Positions 9,618 to 20,279 of a stretch of 64,000 nucleotides of DNA are shown piece by piece (position 1 is the stretch's first letter; each line of letters starts with the position of its first letter). The notes under the pieces were generated by a model that saw nothing but the letters and a program-made list of their open reading frames with translations, searched no databases and was not told the DNA's origin. The stretch is from an uncultured Ruminococcus sp. (GTDB lineage Bacteria; Bacillota; Clostridia; Oscillospirales; Acutalibacteraceae), in NCBI GenBank assembly GCA_902799245.1, contig CADBZY010000009.1, positions 28,080-92,079 of the forward strand, given 5' to 3'. The translations under genes and the position numbers were made by a program.

Positions 9618-10105
9618 TATTCCTCCACTTTGAACGTATACTCCGCGCCTTCCGTTATTTCGGTGGAATCAACGCCGGTCATGGCGTATTCACCGTTGAT
9701 ATAGAATGCCCAGTACTTTCCGTCGGTGTTATAATCCACCGTTACGCCGTTTACCGTTTTGACATACAGACCGTAGGTGCTTTCCTCACCGGCGATAAGC
9801 TCTAACTCCAGCAGAGCCGCGCCGACGGTTTTCTGCTCCGTGTGAATCTCGAAGGCGGTTTCCTTGCCCTCTTCGTCGACTACCTTAAAGGAGAAGGAAG
9901 TCTGTCCCTCGCCAAGCGTTTTGACGTCGGTGGCGGCGTCTGTCTTGGCGTCAGTCTGCGATACGGCTGCCGCACTCGATGTGTCCTGCTTGTCCGCAGC
10001 GTCGTTTTTGGTGTCTTTGCAACCGGTTGTAAACAGTGCCATAGCCGCAATCAGCACGATACAAGCGATGAAGGACAACGATTTTGAAAACAGTGTCTTT
10101 TTCAT
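9617..10105 (-). CDS. DUF4430 (transcobalamin-like C-terminal domain) lipoprotein
   Basis: The 162-residue protein starts with a lipoprotein signal peptide (MKKTLFSK start, lipobox FTTGC, Cys at about residue 28). A Lys/Asp/Ser/Ala-rich linker to about residue 65 follows, then a DUF4430 domain (about 68-162) with KTVGAALLEL and DGKYWAFYINGEYAMTGVD. DUF4430 is the bacterial counterpart of the transcobalamin C-terminal domain. A surface-tethered copy could capture corrinoids for the S component encoded next. The mRNA leader is a cobalamin riboswitch, so expression should fall when B12 is plentiful. The start ATG 10105 is preceded by TAGGAG. Confidence 0.85.
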   Translation of the reverse strand: MKKTLFSKSLSFIACIVLIAAMALFTTGCKDTKNDAADKQDTSSAAAVSQTDAKTDAATDVKTLGEGQTSFSFKVVDEEGKETAFEIHTEQKTVGAALLELELIAGEESTYGLYVKTVNGVTVDYNTDGKYWAFYINGEYAMTGVDSTEITEGAEYTFKVEE

Positions 10106-10120
10106 AGTTGTACAACTCCT

Positions 10121-10168
10121 AAAAAAATAAATTATCCCTCAACCGGCGTTCGCGGTTTTTTACAGGGA
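10121..10168 (-). terminator. Putative riboswitch expression-platform terminator
   Basis: On the minus strand a two-part stem (TCCCT...AGGGA enclosing AACCG...CGGTT) ends in an AT-rich stretch with seven T residues (10121-10127), just before the lipoprotein ribosome site. Position and shape fit a transcription-attenuation platform for the upstream aptamer. Confidence 0.55.
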
Positions 10169-10189
10169 TTGTCTGCCATCGGATATTTC

Positions 10190-10342
10190 GACTCGATGCT
10201 TTTGTTTTCGCCTTCTCAGGATGAAGGAATCCCAATGGCCTTTCTCTGACTGCGGCGTCAGATAAGAAAACAAAATTGATAAATAGATCGCATCTCACGG
10301 CGACGGGCTCGTACAGGAATTTCACCTGTTTCCCCGAATGAC
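10190..10342 (-). promoter_or_regulatory. Cobalamin riboswitch aptamer
   Basis: Read on the minus strand, the leader has the conserved cobalamin core: GGGGAAACAGGTGAAATTCC, then ACGAGCCCGTCGCCGTGA, matching the usual GGGAA..GGTGAAAATCC...GCCCGCCACTG pattern with small changes. A B12-box-like AGTCAGAGAAAGGCC follows. The aptamer sits between a good promoter and the DUF4430/ECF S operon. Exact ends are estimated. An Rfam covariance search would settle the class and boundaries. Confidence 0.85.
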
Positions 10343-10348
10343 TTTGGT

Positions 10349-10377
10349 ATTATAGCATACTATCCGTTAAATTGCAA
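10349..10377 (-). promoter_or_regulatory. Promoter of the riboswitch operon
   Basis: On the minus strand, TTGCAA (10377-10372), a 17-base spacer and a consensus TATAAT (10354-10349) lie immediately before the aptamer. Confidence 0.75.
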
Positions 10378-10453
10378 GTGTATTTCTTTATCGTGAATAT
10401 CTCTTATTATCCATAAAAGTTTTTAATAAAACGCCTGTAATTTGTATTTATAC

Positions 10454-10481
10454 TTGCAATTCTGAGAAAATATGTTAAAAT
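10454..10481 (+). promoter_or_regulatory. Promoter for the EEP-family gene
   Basis: TTGCAA (10454-10459), a 16-base spacer and TAAAAT (10476-10481) precede the start codon at 10533. It is divergent from the riboswitch promoter. Confidence 0.55.
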
Positions 10482-10532
10482 AAAAGAGGCAGATGGATTT
10501 ACAGAAAAACGAAAGACAGGAGAAATGAAAAA

Positions 10533-11612
10533 ATGAAAAACAAAGCATTGAAAAAAGTGTTGGTATCATTCGGCGTGCTTCTGGGTGCTGTTGCCGTTTT
10601 TGTCGCCGGATTTTTGGTGTTTGCGAGCGTGACGACGCTGCCTGTCCAGGACATCGAAGCGATGGAGATCAACGGAAACGTTACCGGGAAGGTCGATAAA
10701 AACCGGGAAATACAGCTGTTGACATGGAATATCGGTTATGGCGCGCTGGACGAAAGACAGGACTTCTATTATGACGGCGGCACAGGTGTGGACGGCGAAT
10801 CCGCGGAGGTCGTGCAAGCCAATATCAAAGCCATAAAAGACAAAATCAAAGAAGTCGATCCCGATGTGTTTTTCTTGCAGGAAACAGATATTGATTCCCA
10901 AAGATCCTTTCATTATAACGAAAAGGCTTCATTCGAGGAGGATTTTAAGGGAGACACATATCAGAACAGCTTTGCCCGCAATTTCAAAGCGGGTTTTATC
11001 CCCATTCCCCTCAATCATCCGATGGGGAATGTGGAAGCGGGTATCGCCACTTTTTCCAAATTCCAGATAACCTCGTCCACCAGGGAACAGCTTCCCATTC
11101 CCTTTAGCTGGCCGGTCAGCTTGGTCAATCTCAAAAGATGTCTGCTGATCAACCGTTCCCCTGTTTTGTTCAGCGACAAAGAATTCGTCACCGTCAATCT
11201 GCACCTGGAAGCGTATGACGACGGCGAGGGGAAAACAAAACAGCTCCGGCAGCTCATGGATTTTATGCAGGAAGAATATGACAAGGGTAATTATGTGGTG
11301 GCGTGCGGAGATTTCAACCAGACATTCTCCAACAGCGACGTATCGAAATATCCGAAGATCGTGGATTGGGAATGTCCCGTGATTGATGTCAGTGATTACC
11401 CCGACTTTACATTCAGCATGGACGACAGTGTGCCGACCTGCCGGTCTTTAGACAAGCCGTATTTTGACAGCGACAAGGCAACCCATCAGTACTATATGTT
11501 GGACGGCTTTATCACGAGCAACAATATCAAGGTAAATTCCGTGAAAACGATTGATTTAGGCTTCAAAAACACCGACCACAACCCCGTCGTGATGTCTGTG
11601 ACGCTTGATTAG
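10533..11612 (+). CDS. Membrane-anchored endonuclease/exonuclease/phosphatase family protein
   Basis: The 359-residue protein has an N-terminal signal anchor (about residues 9-31) and then an EEP fold. The family motifs appear in order: LLTWNIGYG (about 62-70), FLQETD (about 113-118) with the metal-binding Glu, NLHLEAYDDG (about 223), ACGDFNQTF (about 258) and the C-terminal TDHNPV (about 349). These are the metal and catalytic positions of DNase I-like hydrolases, including sphingomyelinases and inositol phosphatases. Being outside the membrane, it likely acts on a phosphodiester or phosphate ester at the surface; nuclease versus lipase activity cannot be separated by eye. ATG 10533 follows AGGAG. 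Confidence 0.85.
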   Translation: MKNKALKKVLVSFGVLLGAVAVFVAGFLVFASVTTLPVQDIEAMEINGNVTGKVDKNREIQLLTWNIGYGALDERQDFYYDGGTGVDGESAEVVQANIKAIKDKIKEVDPDVFFLQETDIDSQRSFHYNEKASFEEDFKGDTYQNSFARNFKAGFIPIPLNHPMGNVEAGIATFSKFQITSSTREQLPIPFSWPVSLVNLKRCLLINRSPVLFSDKEFVTVNLHLEAYDDGEGKTKQLRQLMDFMQEEYDKGNYVVACGDFNQTFSNSDVSKYPKIVDWECPVIDVSDYPDFTFSMDDSVPTCRSLDKPYFDSDKATHQYYMLDGFITSNNIKVNSVKTIDLGFKNTDHNPVVMSVTLD

Positions 11613-11696
11613 GGCTTGCGGAATGGACGATTGTGGCTGCTGGTTCTTCAAGAGAACTGCGCGAAAGATTTTTGGCAGCGATTCACTGTCTGAATG

Positions 11697-11725
11697 TTGA
11701 CGAATGACAAAATATGTGGTATATT
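11697..11725 (+). promoter_or_regulatory. Promoter for the TM2-domain gene
   Basis: TTGACG (11697-11702), 17 bases, TATATT (11720-11725), located 33 bases before the start codon. Confidence 0.6.
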
Positions 11726-11757
11726 GAAATCAAATTCTTAATGGAGATGGTTTTAAT

Positions 11758-12018
11758 ATGGATAATAACAATCCTCAGGTAATTGTGGTCAACAACCCTG
11801 CCGTTTACACCAGCCCGAAGAGCAGAATCGTTGCGCTCCTGCTCTGTTTTTTCCTCGGTATCTTAGGAGGACACTGTTTCTATGTGGGAAAAGCAGGCAT
11901 CGGAATACTTTATCTGTTTACCGGCGGTCTTTGCGGTCTCGGCGTGATTATCGATTTTATCAGAATCCTTGCCGGTACGTATACCGACGGCAACTCCCTT
12001 CCTATCAGAAATTGGTAA
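11758..12018 (+). CDS. TM2 domain-containing protein
   Basis: The 86-residue protein has a polar N-terminus and then a TM2 domain: the start KSRIVALLLCFFLGILGGH, FYVGKAGIGILYLFTGG and the closing GVIIDFIRIL give two membrane helices joined by a short turn. TM2 proteins are small, widespread membrane proteins without a settled function. The gene has its own promoter and ends about 50 bases before the alaS promoter. Confidence 0.9.
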   Translation: MDNNNPQVIVVNNPAVYTSPKSRIVALLLCFFLGILGGHCFYVGKAGIGILYLFTGGLCGLGVIIDFIRILAGTYTDGNSLPIRNW

Positions 12019-12066
12019 ACGGTTGGGAAAAGAAAACAAAAAATTGTTTTCTATGCAAATTCACCC

Positions 12067-12095
12067 TTGACAATCGTTTGATTAAGGGATATAAT
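12067..12095 (+). promoter_or_regulatory. Consensus promoter of the alaS T-box leader
   Basis: A perfect TTGACA (12067-12072), 17-base spacer, TATAAT (12090-12095). The transcript should start near 12102, giving a leader of about 350 bases. Confidence 0.85.
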
Positions 12096-12134
12096 CAAAC
12101 TTACAATTTAAAACACAAGCAAATTATGCGTGTT

Positions 12135-12346
12135 CGGGAAAGTTATTCCACCTGCCCTCAGAGAGCGAGGTCCACGGCTGCAAGGCTTCGCGGGTGAATG
12201 CGGAGTGACGGCCGCCCGAATCCACGTCTCTGCCATGCAGGATGTGCAAACGCTCCGGCGATGAGTCGGACGTGCGTCAAGCGTTAATTGACAAAAAGCG
12301 GCTCACACGTTTCTTCGGAACGTCGGGCAATTAGGGTGGTACCGCG
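12135..12346 (+). promoter_or_regulatory. T-box riboswitch upstream of alaS
   Basis: The 436-base gap between the TM2 gene and alaS holds a T-box leader. The hallmark AGGGTGGTACCGCG is at 12333-12346. A long stem I region (about 12155-12235, beginning GAGAGCGAGG and closing CACGTCTCTG) lies upstream. T-boxes sense uncharged tRNA, here presumably tRNA-Ala, and prevent termination when charging is low. The specifier codon was not assigned with confidence. The T-box sequence would pair with the 5' arm of the terminator that follows. Confidence 0.93.
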
Positions 12347-12400
12347 GCTCCGTTCGTCCCTGTTTTTCCCTTTGGGAAGGCATGGCAGACGGAGCTTTTT
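12347..12400 (+). terminator. T-box-controlled attenuator
   Basis: GCTCCGT (12347-12353) pairs with ACGGAGC (12389-12395), followed by TTTTT (12396-12400), with a smaller TCCC/GGGA helix inside. It directly follows the T-box motif and precedes alaS, as expected for the terminator/antiterminator switch. Confidence 0.85.
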
Positions 12401-12454
12401 GTATTGCCGAAATAATAGAATTTTCTTATAGCTAAGAAAGGATGACAAGAAAAA

Positions 12455-15088
<2,634 letters not shown>

Positions 15089-15116
15089 GTCTGTTGCATA
15101 TACGCCATCAGAAAAG

Positions 15117-15137
15117 AGCACAGAATGATTCTGTGCT
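15117..15137. terminator. Hairpin after alaS
   Basis: AGCACAGAAT and ATTCTGTGCT form a near-perfect palindrome 28 bases after alaS. No T-run follows on the plus strand; an A-tract precedes it, so on the minus strand it reads as a stem followed by CTTTT. The adjoining sequence is the MATE remnant, so the plus-strand T-run may have been lost at a deletion junction. Confidence 0.45.
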
Positions 15138-15142
15138 GCTGA

Positions 15143-15454
15143 CGGAGGGAAATCCCGGAAGCCATTGGCATCGGCATACGGCAGACGCGTGTGGAATCGC
15201 TTTTCTTCTGCCTGCTGGCGTATTCCCACTGTATAGCAGGCGTTTGCAGAGGCGCCGGGAAGGCGTTTGTGCCTATGTTTGTCATGCTGTCGGTGTGGTG
15301 TGTGCTGCGCGTTGCCGTCGTCACGGCTGCGATGCATATTTCACACAATATTCTGCTGCTGTTCTGTGTCTATCCGCTGACATGGTTTATCAGTTCGGTC
15401 ATTTATCTGATTTACTACCTTCGTTCGGATTGGATACACGGCTTTGAGCATTAA
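15143..15454 (+). pseudogene. Remnant of a MATE-family efflux transporter (C-terminal end)
   Basis: After a TGA at 15140 the frame is open and encodes about 100 residues that read as the last two to three helices of a MATE exporter: IRQTRVESLFFCLLAYSHC, then GVCRGAGKAFVPMFVMLSVW, CVYPLTWFISSVIYLIYY and the ending DWIHGFEH. MATE proteins are usually about 440-460 residues, so some 350 N-terminal residues are absent and no upstream start or ribosome site fits. GTG 15191 is the first possible start but follows no good ribosome site. The remnant keeps its own terminator. This is best read as the result of a deletion that joined the alaS end to the MATE tail. Confidence 0.8.
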
Positions 15455-15469
15455 AACTGGAATATAACC

Positions 15470-15518
15470 GCAAAAAACCGTATCGGCTATGGAAAGCAGC
15501 CGATGCGGTTTTTTGCGC
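15470..15518. terminator. Strong hairpin terminator after the MATE remnant
   Basis: A 20-bp stem (15470-15489 with 15499-15518, core AACCGTATCGGCT) has an A6 tract in the left arm and a T6 tract in the right arm, so it can act on both strands. Confidence 0.8.
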
Positions 15519-15576
15519 GGAGTGGGATGATTGCAGAATCAGCCGTAGTGCAGGGCGGACAGCAATTCAGTTTTTT

Positions 15577-17793
15577 TCAGACAGAACGTAAAACCCCCAA
15601 AGCAGGCGTTGCCGCCGCTTTGGGGGTAGTAGTAGTAGTAGTTGTTGTTGTTGTTGTCGCGGGCTTGCTGAATGCCCACATGTTGCGAATCTGACCTCTT
15701 ATATCGCTGTATTTCCAGAGCTTGTCTGAGTTTATGTAACTGTTTGAATCATTGACCTTGATTTTGCCGTCAACGTAGTCAGTAAGTACTATGTAATGGC
15801 CGCCGGTAGTGAAGTAGCCCTTGCTCATAATGGCGATAATCGGAGTTCCTTTTTTGAGCTGTTTTTTTATGGCATCCTCGCTGTTGGAGACCTTTGTCAC
15901 CTTCATGCCGAGCTTGGCGCCGCCTTTGTCCATCAGGCTCCACGAGGAACCGTTGCCGGGAATGCAGTAGCCGTTCTTTATGGCGAACTGCGCCATTTTG
16001 CGGGGGGTGAGAGTGGTGTCTTTGAGCACGTACATCGAAACCATTGACAGCGCGGTGGGGCCGCAGCCGCTTGTCCCGACGCAGCCGGTGCCGTATTTGT
16101 CATAGCCCCAGCGTTCGTCCCACTGCATAAACAGCGGAACGGATTTGCAGTCCTTGTATTCCGTCAGGTTGAAGGTAATATTCTTGTAGCTGTCCTTGCG
16201 GATAGGGTAATTGAGTACAAATGAAGCGGCTTCCTTGTTGCGACCCAGAAGGCTGACCAGGTATGACGGATAGCCCGCGGTGTCTATTGTAACGGTGATT
16301 GTCTTGGATGTCACCTTTTTGCCTACGTTGTCGGAAACAACGCACTTGACCTTCATGTTATGCCATGAGGCTTCGGAGATGCCGCTGACGATCGGGGAGG
16401 TGTTTTTGCCGAATTTACTCCATGTTGTTTCGCCGTCTTTTTTGATGTACCACTGATATTTCAGACCGATGCCCGAAGCGGCTACCTTGAAATCGGCGCT
16501 CTTTTGGATTTTGACGCAGACGTCTTCCGGCTGCGTGGTGATGCTCAAGGGAGCGTTGACCGTGATTTTTGCGGGGACAGTCTCCACTGTCCGGTCAACG
16601 TTTCCGGTGATAACGCACTTGACGAGCATTCCTTCCCATGTGTTGTTGACCTTTGCGGTGGTCTCGGAGGAGGTGCGTTCGTCCCATTTGTTCCATTCGG
16701 TCTGTCCGACCTTTTTGTAATACCAGCGGTATCGGACGTCTAATCCTGTCGCTTCTGCTTTGAATGTCACGGGGCTTCCTGTATCGAGGGTCATGTCCTC
16801 CGGCTGGGTGACAACGGTGAGCGGCGCGTCCACACTGACCCTGATGCTGTCGGTGGTGACAGTTTCGCCTGTGCTGTCGGTGATAACGCATTGAAGCTGC
16901 ATACCCTCCCACGTCTTGTTGGCGACGGCGGAGGTGACGGCGGAAATATGTCCCTTCCACAGAGTCCAGAAGGCAAAGCCTTCTTTCTTGAAATACCACT
17001 GATATTTCAGACCGCTTCCGACGGCTTTTACGGAAAATTCAGTTGTTTCCCCTAAAACAGCCATAGTGTCCGATGGCTGACGTACTATCTGGAGAGGAGC
17101 TGTCACTCTGATTCTGGCGGGATTTGAGATGACGGTATTTCCTTCGCTGTCAGTCACTTCACAACGGATGAGCATACCGTCCCACGTTACATTGGCTGTG
17201 GCGGAGGTTTTGGCTGTGATATGCCCTTTCCACTCGACCCATGTGTCGGAATTGTCCTTTTTGAAATACCACTGATATTTCAACCCGTCGCCCACTGCCT
17301 TGACGGAAAATTCGGTTTTTTCGCCCGCCTGCTCAACGGTGTAGACAGGATGACGCACTATCTGGAGCGGCGCGTTGACCTTGACCTTGGCCGGATCAGA
17401 GGTGACGGTATTTCCGTCGCTGTCTGTTATTTCGCACCTGACCAGCATACCGTCCCATGTCACGTTGGCGGTCGCTGCGGTCTTGGCCGTTATGTGCCCG
17501 TTCCACGCCGTCCATGTGTCGGCGTTGTCTTTTTTGAAGTACCACTGGTATTTGAGACCGCTTCCCGATGCCCTGACGATGAAAGTGGTTTCCTGACCGG
17601 GCTCGGTTGTGACATCGGCAGGCTGTAATGTGACGGTTATCGCGTCATTTGTCCCGGCGGAGGCCGTGACATTATCGGTCGTGCCTGAGGCGGCCACCGC
17701 AGGCGCAGAGGGAATATAGGCTGTGGCAAGCAGCATGATCAATGCTGTGGCGCCCGCGAGGATTCTTTTTTTCAGCTTACTGTCTCTTTTCAA
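15577..17793 (-). CDS. Secreted C39-like cysteine peptidase with five Ig-like modules
   Basis: The 738-residue protein starts at TTG 17793. A signal peptide occupies about residues 1-35. Five tandem Ig-like modules of about 90 residues (about 55-505) each carry the core GLKYQWYFKK, a W..W pair, a TWDGM or related turn and a closing C..TDS.G. A C39-like papain-fold peptidase follows (about 545-715): GCGPTALSMV with Cys577, GGHYIVLTDY with His666 and a downstream NDSN supplying the Asp. C39 proteins cleave Gly-Gly leaders or other peptides; this one is exported and likely works at the surface. A ten-Thr tract precedes the last 15 residues (starting PKAAATPALG), which are encoded by the terminator hairpin itself. 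Sister modules occur in three other genes nearby. Confidence 0.85.
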   Translation of the reverse strand: MKRDSKLKKRILAGATALIMLLATAYIPSAPAVAASGTTDNVTASAGTNDAITVTLQPADVTTEPGQETTFIVRASGSGLKYQWYFKKDNADTWTAWNGHITAKTAATANVTWDGMLVRCEITDSDGNTVTSDPAKVKVNAPLQIVRHPVYTVEQAGEKTEFSVKAVGDGLKYQWYFKKDNSDTWVEWKGHITAKTSATANVTWDGMLIRCEVTDSEGNTVISNPARIRVTAPLQIVRQPSDTMAVLGETTEFSVKAVGSGLKYQWYFKKEGFAFWTLWKGHISAVTSAVANKTWEGMQLQCVITDSTGETVTTDSIRVSVDAPLTVVTQPEDMTLDTGSPVTFKAEATGLDVRYRWYYKKVGQTEWNKWDERTSSETTAKVNNTWEGMLVKCVITGNVDRTVETVPAKITVNAPLSITTQPEDVCVKIQKSADFKVAASGIGLKYQWYIKKDGETTWSKFGKNTSPIVSGISEASWHNMKVKCVVSDNVGKKVTSKTITVTIDTAGYPSYLVSLLGRNKEAASFVLNYPIRKDSYKNITFNLTEYKDCKSVPLFMQWDERWGYDKYGTGCVGTSGCGPTALSMVSMYVLKDTTLTPRKMAQFAIKNGYCIPGNGSSWSLMDKGGAKLGMKVTKVSNSEDAIKKQLKKGTPIIAIMSKGYFTTGGHYIVLTDYVDGKIKVNDSNSYINSDKLWKYSDIRGQIRNMWAFSKPATTTTTTTTTTTPKAAATPALGVLRSV
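15588..15626 (-). terminator. Terminator overlapping the end of the C39-like gene
   Basis: On the minus strand a 10-bp stem (CCCCCAAAGC at 15626-15617, GCTTTGGGGG at 15603-15594) is followed by TTTTA. The stop codon is at 15577, so the hairpin is translated as the final residues of the protein. Confidence 0.75.
15627..15656 (-). repeat. Thr-codon triplet tract (ACA)5(ACT)4ACC
   Basis: Ten consecutive Thr codons near the 3' end of the C39-like gene, as two homogeneous triplet runs. Slippage here would change tail length without shifting frame. Confidence 0.8.
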
Positions 17794-17838
17794 ACAAACG
17801 CACCCACTCTTTTTCTTTCATTCAAGAATGAATTAGTA

Positions 17839-17856
17839 AACGGATTATTATCCGTT
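17839..17856. repeat. Inverted repeat in the intergenic region 17794-18182
   Basis: AACGGAT (17839-17845) and ATCCGTT (17850-17856) with a 4-base gap. The 389-base AT-rich gap also holds the promoter at 18115; otherwise nothing coding is seen. The repeat may be an operator for the C39-like gene, but this is speculative. Confidence 0.4.
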
Positions 17857-18114
17857 ATCTTGGGGAAAAAGCCTTCTAAATCTTTCCATTTCTGCTAATT
17901 ACAACTATTTAAAAATTATAACAGAATTATTACAAAATGTCAATTCAAATTAGTGTTGAGTATTTTTATTCTTTTTGTTTAAATTTTTGTACAATTATGC
18001 CTCGATAAGCGAGATTTATCTTTATAATAATAAATATTGAAGAAAAAAGATTGTTTATATAGAATGCATCAGAGAATCCATTCAAAAGGTAATTTGCAAC
18101 GAAATTTACATATC

Positions 18115-18143
18115 TTGACAAATATTTATGTTCATATTATAAT
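18115..18143 (+). promoter_or_regulatory. Consensus promoter for the 18183 operon
   Basis: TTGACA (18115-18120), 17 bases, TATAAT (18138-18143); both hexamers are perfect. It lies 40 bases before the TTG start. Confidence 0.85.
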
Positions 18144-18182
18144 AACAGCAGAAATCTGTTGAAGAAATAGGAGGTCATTCTT

Positions 18183-18677
18183 TTGCGTATTGCTGTATTT
18201 CTGATGGAATGTGCTGTGAGCGTCATTCTCTTTACCTGCGCGATAATGATACCGCTTTGCAGAAATCCTGTCTGGTGGATTCACGATTATCCCAAGGATA
18301 TACAGGAGAAGTATTTTGAAACGCACGAGAGAATTCCGACGCAGCCGCTCAGCGCGCCTGTGCTTCTTAAGAAAGGCATGGCTCTGCTGATCTGCCTCGC
18401 GCTTTTTGTGGGATTGGCGCTGCTTGCCGGTGCGAGGAATTTTTGGTCGGCGTTTTCGGCAAGCTACGGACTCTGGCTCGTGATTGACTGGTACGACTGC
18501 TTCTTTCTCGACTGGGTGCTTTTTGCCAATCTGAAAAAGGTAAGGCTTCCCGGAACGGAGCATATGGACAAGGCGTATCATCAGAAAAAATATCATTTTG
18601 TACATTCGGTTTACGGCATGGCGCTGGGGTTGGCTCCCTGTCTGCTGTGCGGATGCATCGTGGCATTGATGGTTTGA
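18183..18677 (+). CDS. Uncharacterised membrane protein
   Basis: The start is TTG 18183, eight bases after AGGAGG (18169-18174). The 164-residue product has an N-terminal helix (about 4-24), a polar Pro-rich loop with an HERIPTQPLSAP segment, then helices near 65-85, 95-115 and 140-163. I do not recognise the family. The His/Tyr/Lys-rich loop before the last helix (AYHQKKYHFVHS) is notable. The flavodoxin-like gene follows after 28 bases and is probably co-transcribed, which hints at a redox or reductase setting, without proof. Confidence 0.65.
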   Translation: MRIAVFLMECAVSVILFTCAIMIPLCRNPVWWIHDYPKDIQEKYFETHERIPTQPLSAPVLLKKGMALLICLALFVGLALLAGARNFWSAFSASYGLWLVIDWYDCFFLDWVLFANLKKVRLPGTEHMDKAYHQKKYHFVHSVYGMALGLAPCLLCGCIVALMV

Positions 18678-18705
18678 CGGTATACACAGGAGGTAATATA
18701 AGAAA

Positions 18706-19398
18706 ATGAAGATATTAATATTAAACGGCAGCCCAAAGGGTGAAAACAGCGACACCATGCACATCACCCGCGCATTCATCGAGGGCATGAAGGAAGCGGC
18801 GGAGCATGAGGTACGCATCATCAACGCCGTTGAGAAGCATGTGGAATACTGTACCGGCTGCTTTGTCTGCATGTTTAACGGCGGCAGCTGTATGCACGAC
18901 GACGACATGAAGGAAATACTTGACGAAATACTGAGCAGCGATCTGCTGCTTGTCAGCTTTCCTCTGTACTGCTACGGAATGCCGGCGCCGCTGAAGGCCA
19001 TCATAGACCGCACGCTTCCACTGTCCTCTATGGCAATGCAGAAGGTGGGGGACAGGTACGAGCATGTCGGACAGGCAGACGTCAGCCGCCTGAGAACTAT
19101 GATGATCTGCGGCTGCGGATTCCCGAACAGCAAGCACAATTTCGAGCCTGCCGTCGATCAGTTCAGACTGCTGTTCCACGGCGACAGCACGGTAATGACC
19201 GTTCCGGAAAGCCCTTTGTTCAGCGTATCTTCTGCCGACGTGGTGACGGTTCCGAGACTGGAGATTGTGCGCAAGGCCGGCAGACAGTTTGCCGAAAGCG
19301 GAACTATCGACGCGGCGCTGCTGAATGAAATCGGTTCGCCCATGATTCCCGATGAGCAATACGCCGCGATCGTAAACGCCGGAGTCAACAAGGAGTGA
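18706..19398 (+). CDS. Flavodoxin-fold NAD(P)H-dependent FMN reductase family protein
   Basis: The 230-residue protein begins with a flavodoxin-like phosphate-binding loop (ILILNGSPKGENSDT). A CxxC in EYCTGCFVC (about residues 48-56) and a further Cys (SCMHDDDM) follow, as in iron-sulfur flavoprotein and multimeric-flavodoxin families. FPLYCYGMPAPLKAIIDR near residue 85-105 is the FMN ring-contact loop. The protein likely uses FMN to reduce quinones or metals, but the substrate is unknown. ATG 18706 follows AGGAGG. The next gene starts within nine bases, so an operon with the membrane protein upstream and the GNAT downstream is likely. Confidence 0.85.
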   Translation: MKILILNGSPKGENSDTMHITRAFIEGMKEAAEHEVRIINAVEKHVEYCTGCFVCMFNGGSCMHDDDMKEILDEILSSDLLLVSFPLYCYGMPAPLKAIIDRTLPLSSMAMQKVGDRYEHVGQADVSRLRTMMICGCGFPNSKHNFEPAVDQFRLLFHGDSTVMTVPESPLFSVSSADVVTVPRLEIVRKAGRQFAESGTIDAALLNEIGSPMIPDEQYAAIVNAGVNKE

Positions 19399-19403
19399 AA
19401 GCC

Positions 19404-20279
19404 ATGGCTGAATTTGTTACCTACACACCTGCCTGTTATCAGGCTGTCTGCGATTTTCTGACGGAACTGAATCGGGACGAGAAGAATCACATCAACTGGA
19501 ACTGGGCGAGATTTGAATGGATGGCTGAGCACCCGGAATTTGACAAGAGTCTGATGGATTCCATCGGCTTGTGGACAGACGGCGGAAGGGTCGTCGGCGC
19601 CGCCATCTACGACATGTATTTCGGCGAGGGCTTCTGCGGCGCTTTGCCGGCGTACGATGATCTGTACCCCGAAATTCTTGCGTACGCGTACGATTATCTG
19701 AGGGACGACGCGGGATTCGGGTTTGTGGTTTGCGACGATGACACAGGGCTGGCCAAAGCGGCCAGGCATGCTGGATTCGCTCCAGCGGAACAGACCGAGA
19801 CAATGATGAGAATCGATCTTGACCGTGAATGGAATGCGGCACTGCCGGAGGGCTTTGCTTTCGCTCAGCTGGATCCGGCTAAGGAACTGTATGATTTCCT
19901 GTGGCTTCTGTGGCAGGGATTTGACCACGGCACAGACAGAGCGGCATTTGAACGGGAAAACGAAACGGATCAGCCAATCGAGCGGCTGCGTGCGCATTTC
20001 AACCCTTATCTGAGCGTTGCTGCCGTTGACAGGTCGGGCGAAAAGGCGGCTTACTGCTGTCTGTGGTACAGCGACGCCACCGATTACGCCTATGTGGAGC
20101 CGGTCTGCACGGTTCCGGCTTTTCGCGGAAGGGGCATTTCCAAGGCTGTTATCTATGAGGCGCTGCGAAGAGCCAAGACGCTCGGCGCGAAAAGCGCCTA
20201 TGTCATTTCGAACATGGAATTCTACCGCAAGCTGGGATTTGAGACCGATAAGACCTTTACCTTCTGGTGGAAAAAGTGA
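19404..20279 (+). CDS. GNAT family N-acetyltransferase (two-domain length)
   Basis: ATG 19404 is preferred: AAGGAG at 19389-19394 is nine bases away, whereas the in-frame GTG 19395 touches it. The 291-residue protein is long for a GNAT and looks like two GNAT-like halves. The first (about 1-140) is degenerate. The second (about 150-290) holds the acetyl-CoA signature in VCTVPAFRGRGISKAVIYEA (about 229-248) and the closing EFYRKLGFE. The substrate is unknown. It shares a transcript with the flavodoxin-like gene. Confidence 0.85.
   Translation: MAEFVTYTPACYQAVCDFLTELNRDEKNHINWNWARFEWMAEHPEFDKSLMDSIGLWTDGGRVVGAAIYDMYFGEGFCGALPAYDDLYPEILAYAYDYLRDDAGFGFVVCDDDTGLAKAARHAGFAPAEQTETMMRIDLDREWNAALPEGFAFAQLDPAKELYDFLWLLWQGFDHGTDRAAFERENETDQPIERLRAHFNPYLSVAAVDRSGEKAAYCCLWYSDATDYAYVEPVCTVPAFRGRGISKAVIYEALRRAKTLGAKSAYVISNMEFYRKLGFETDKTFTFWWKK

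Noticed and set aside
15503..15694. Small plus-strand frame with a poly-Val run
   Set aside because: Poly-Val is the antisense of the Thr triplet tract and terminator of the C39-like gene.
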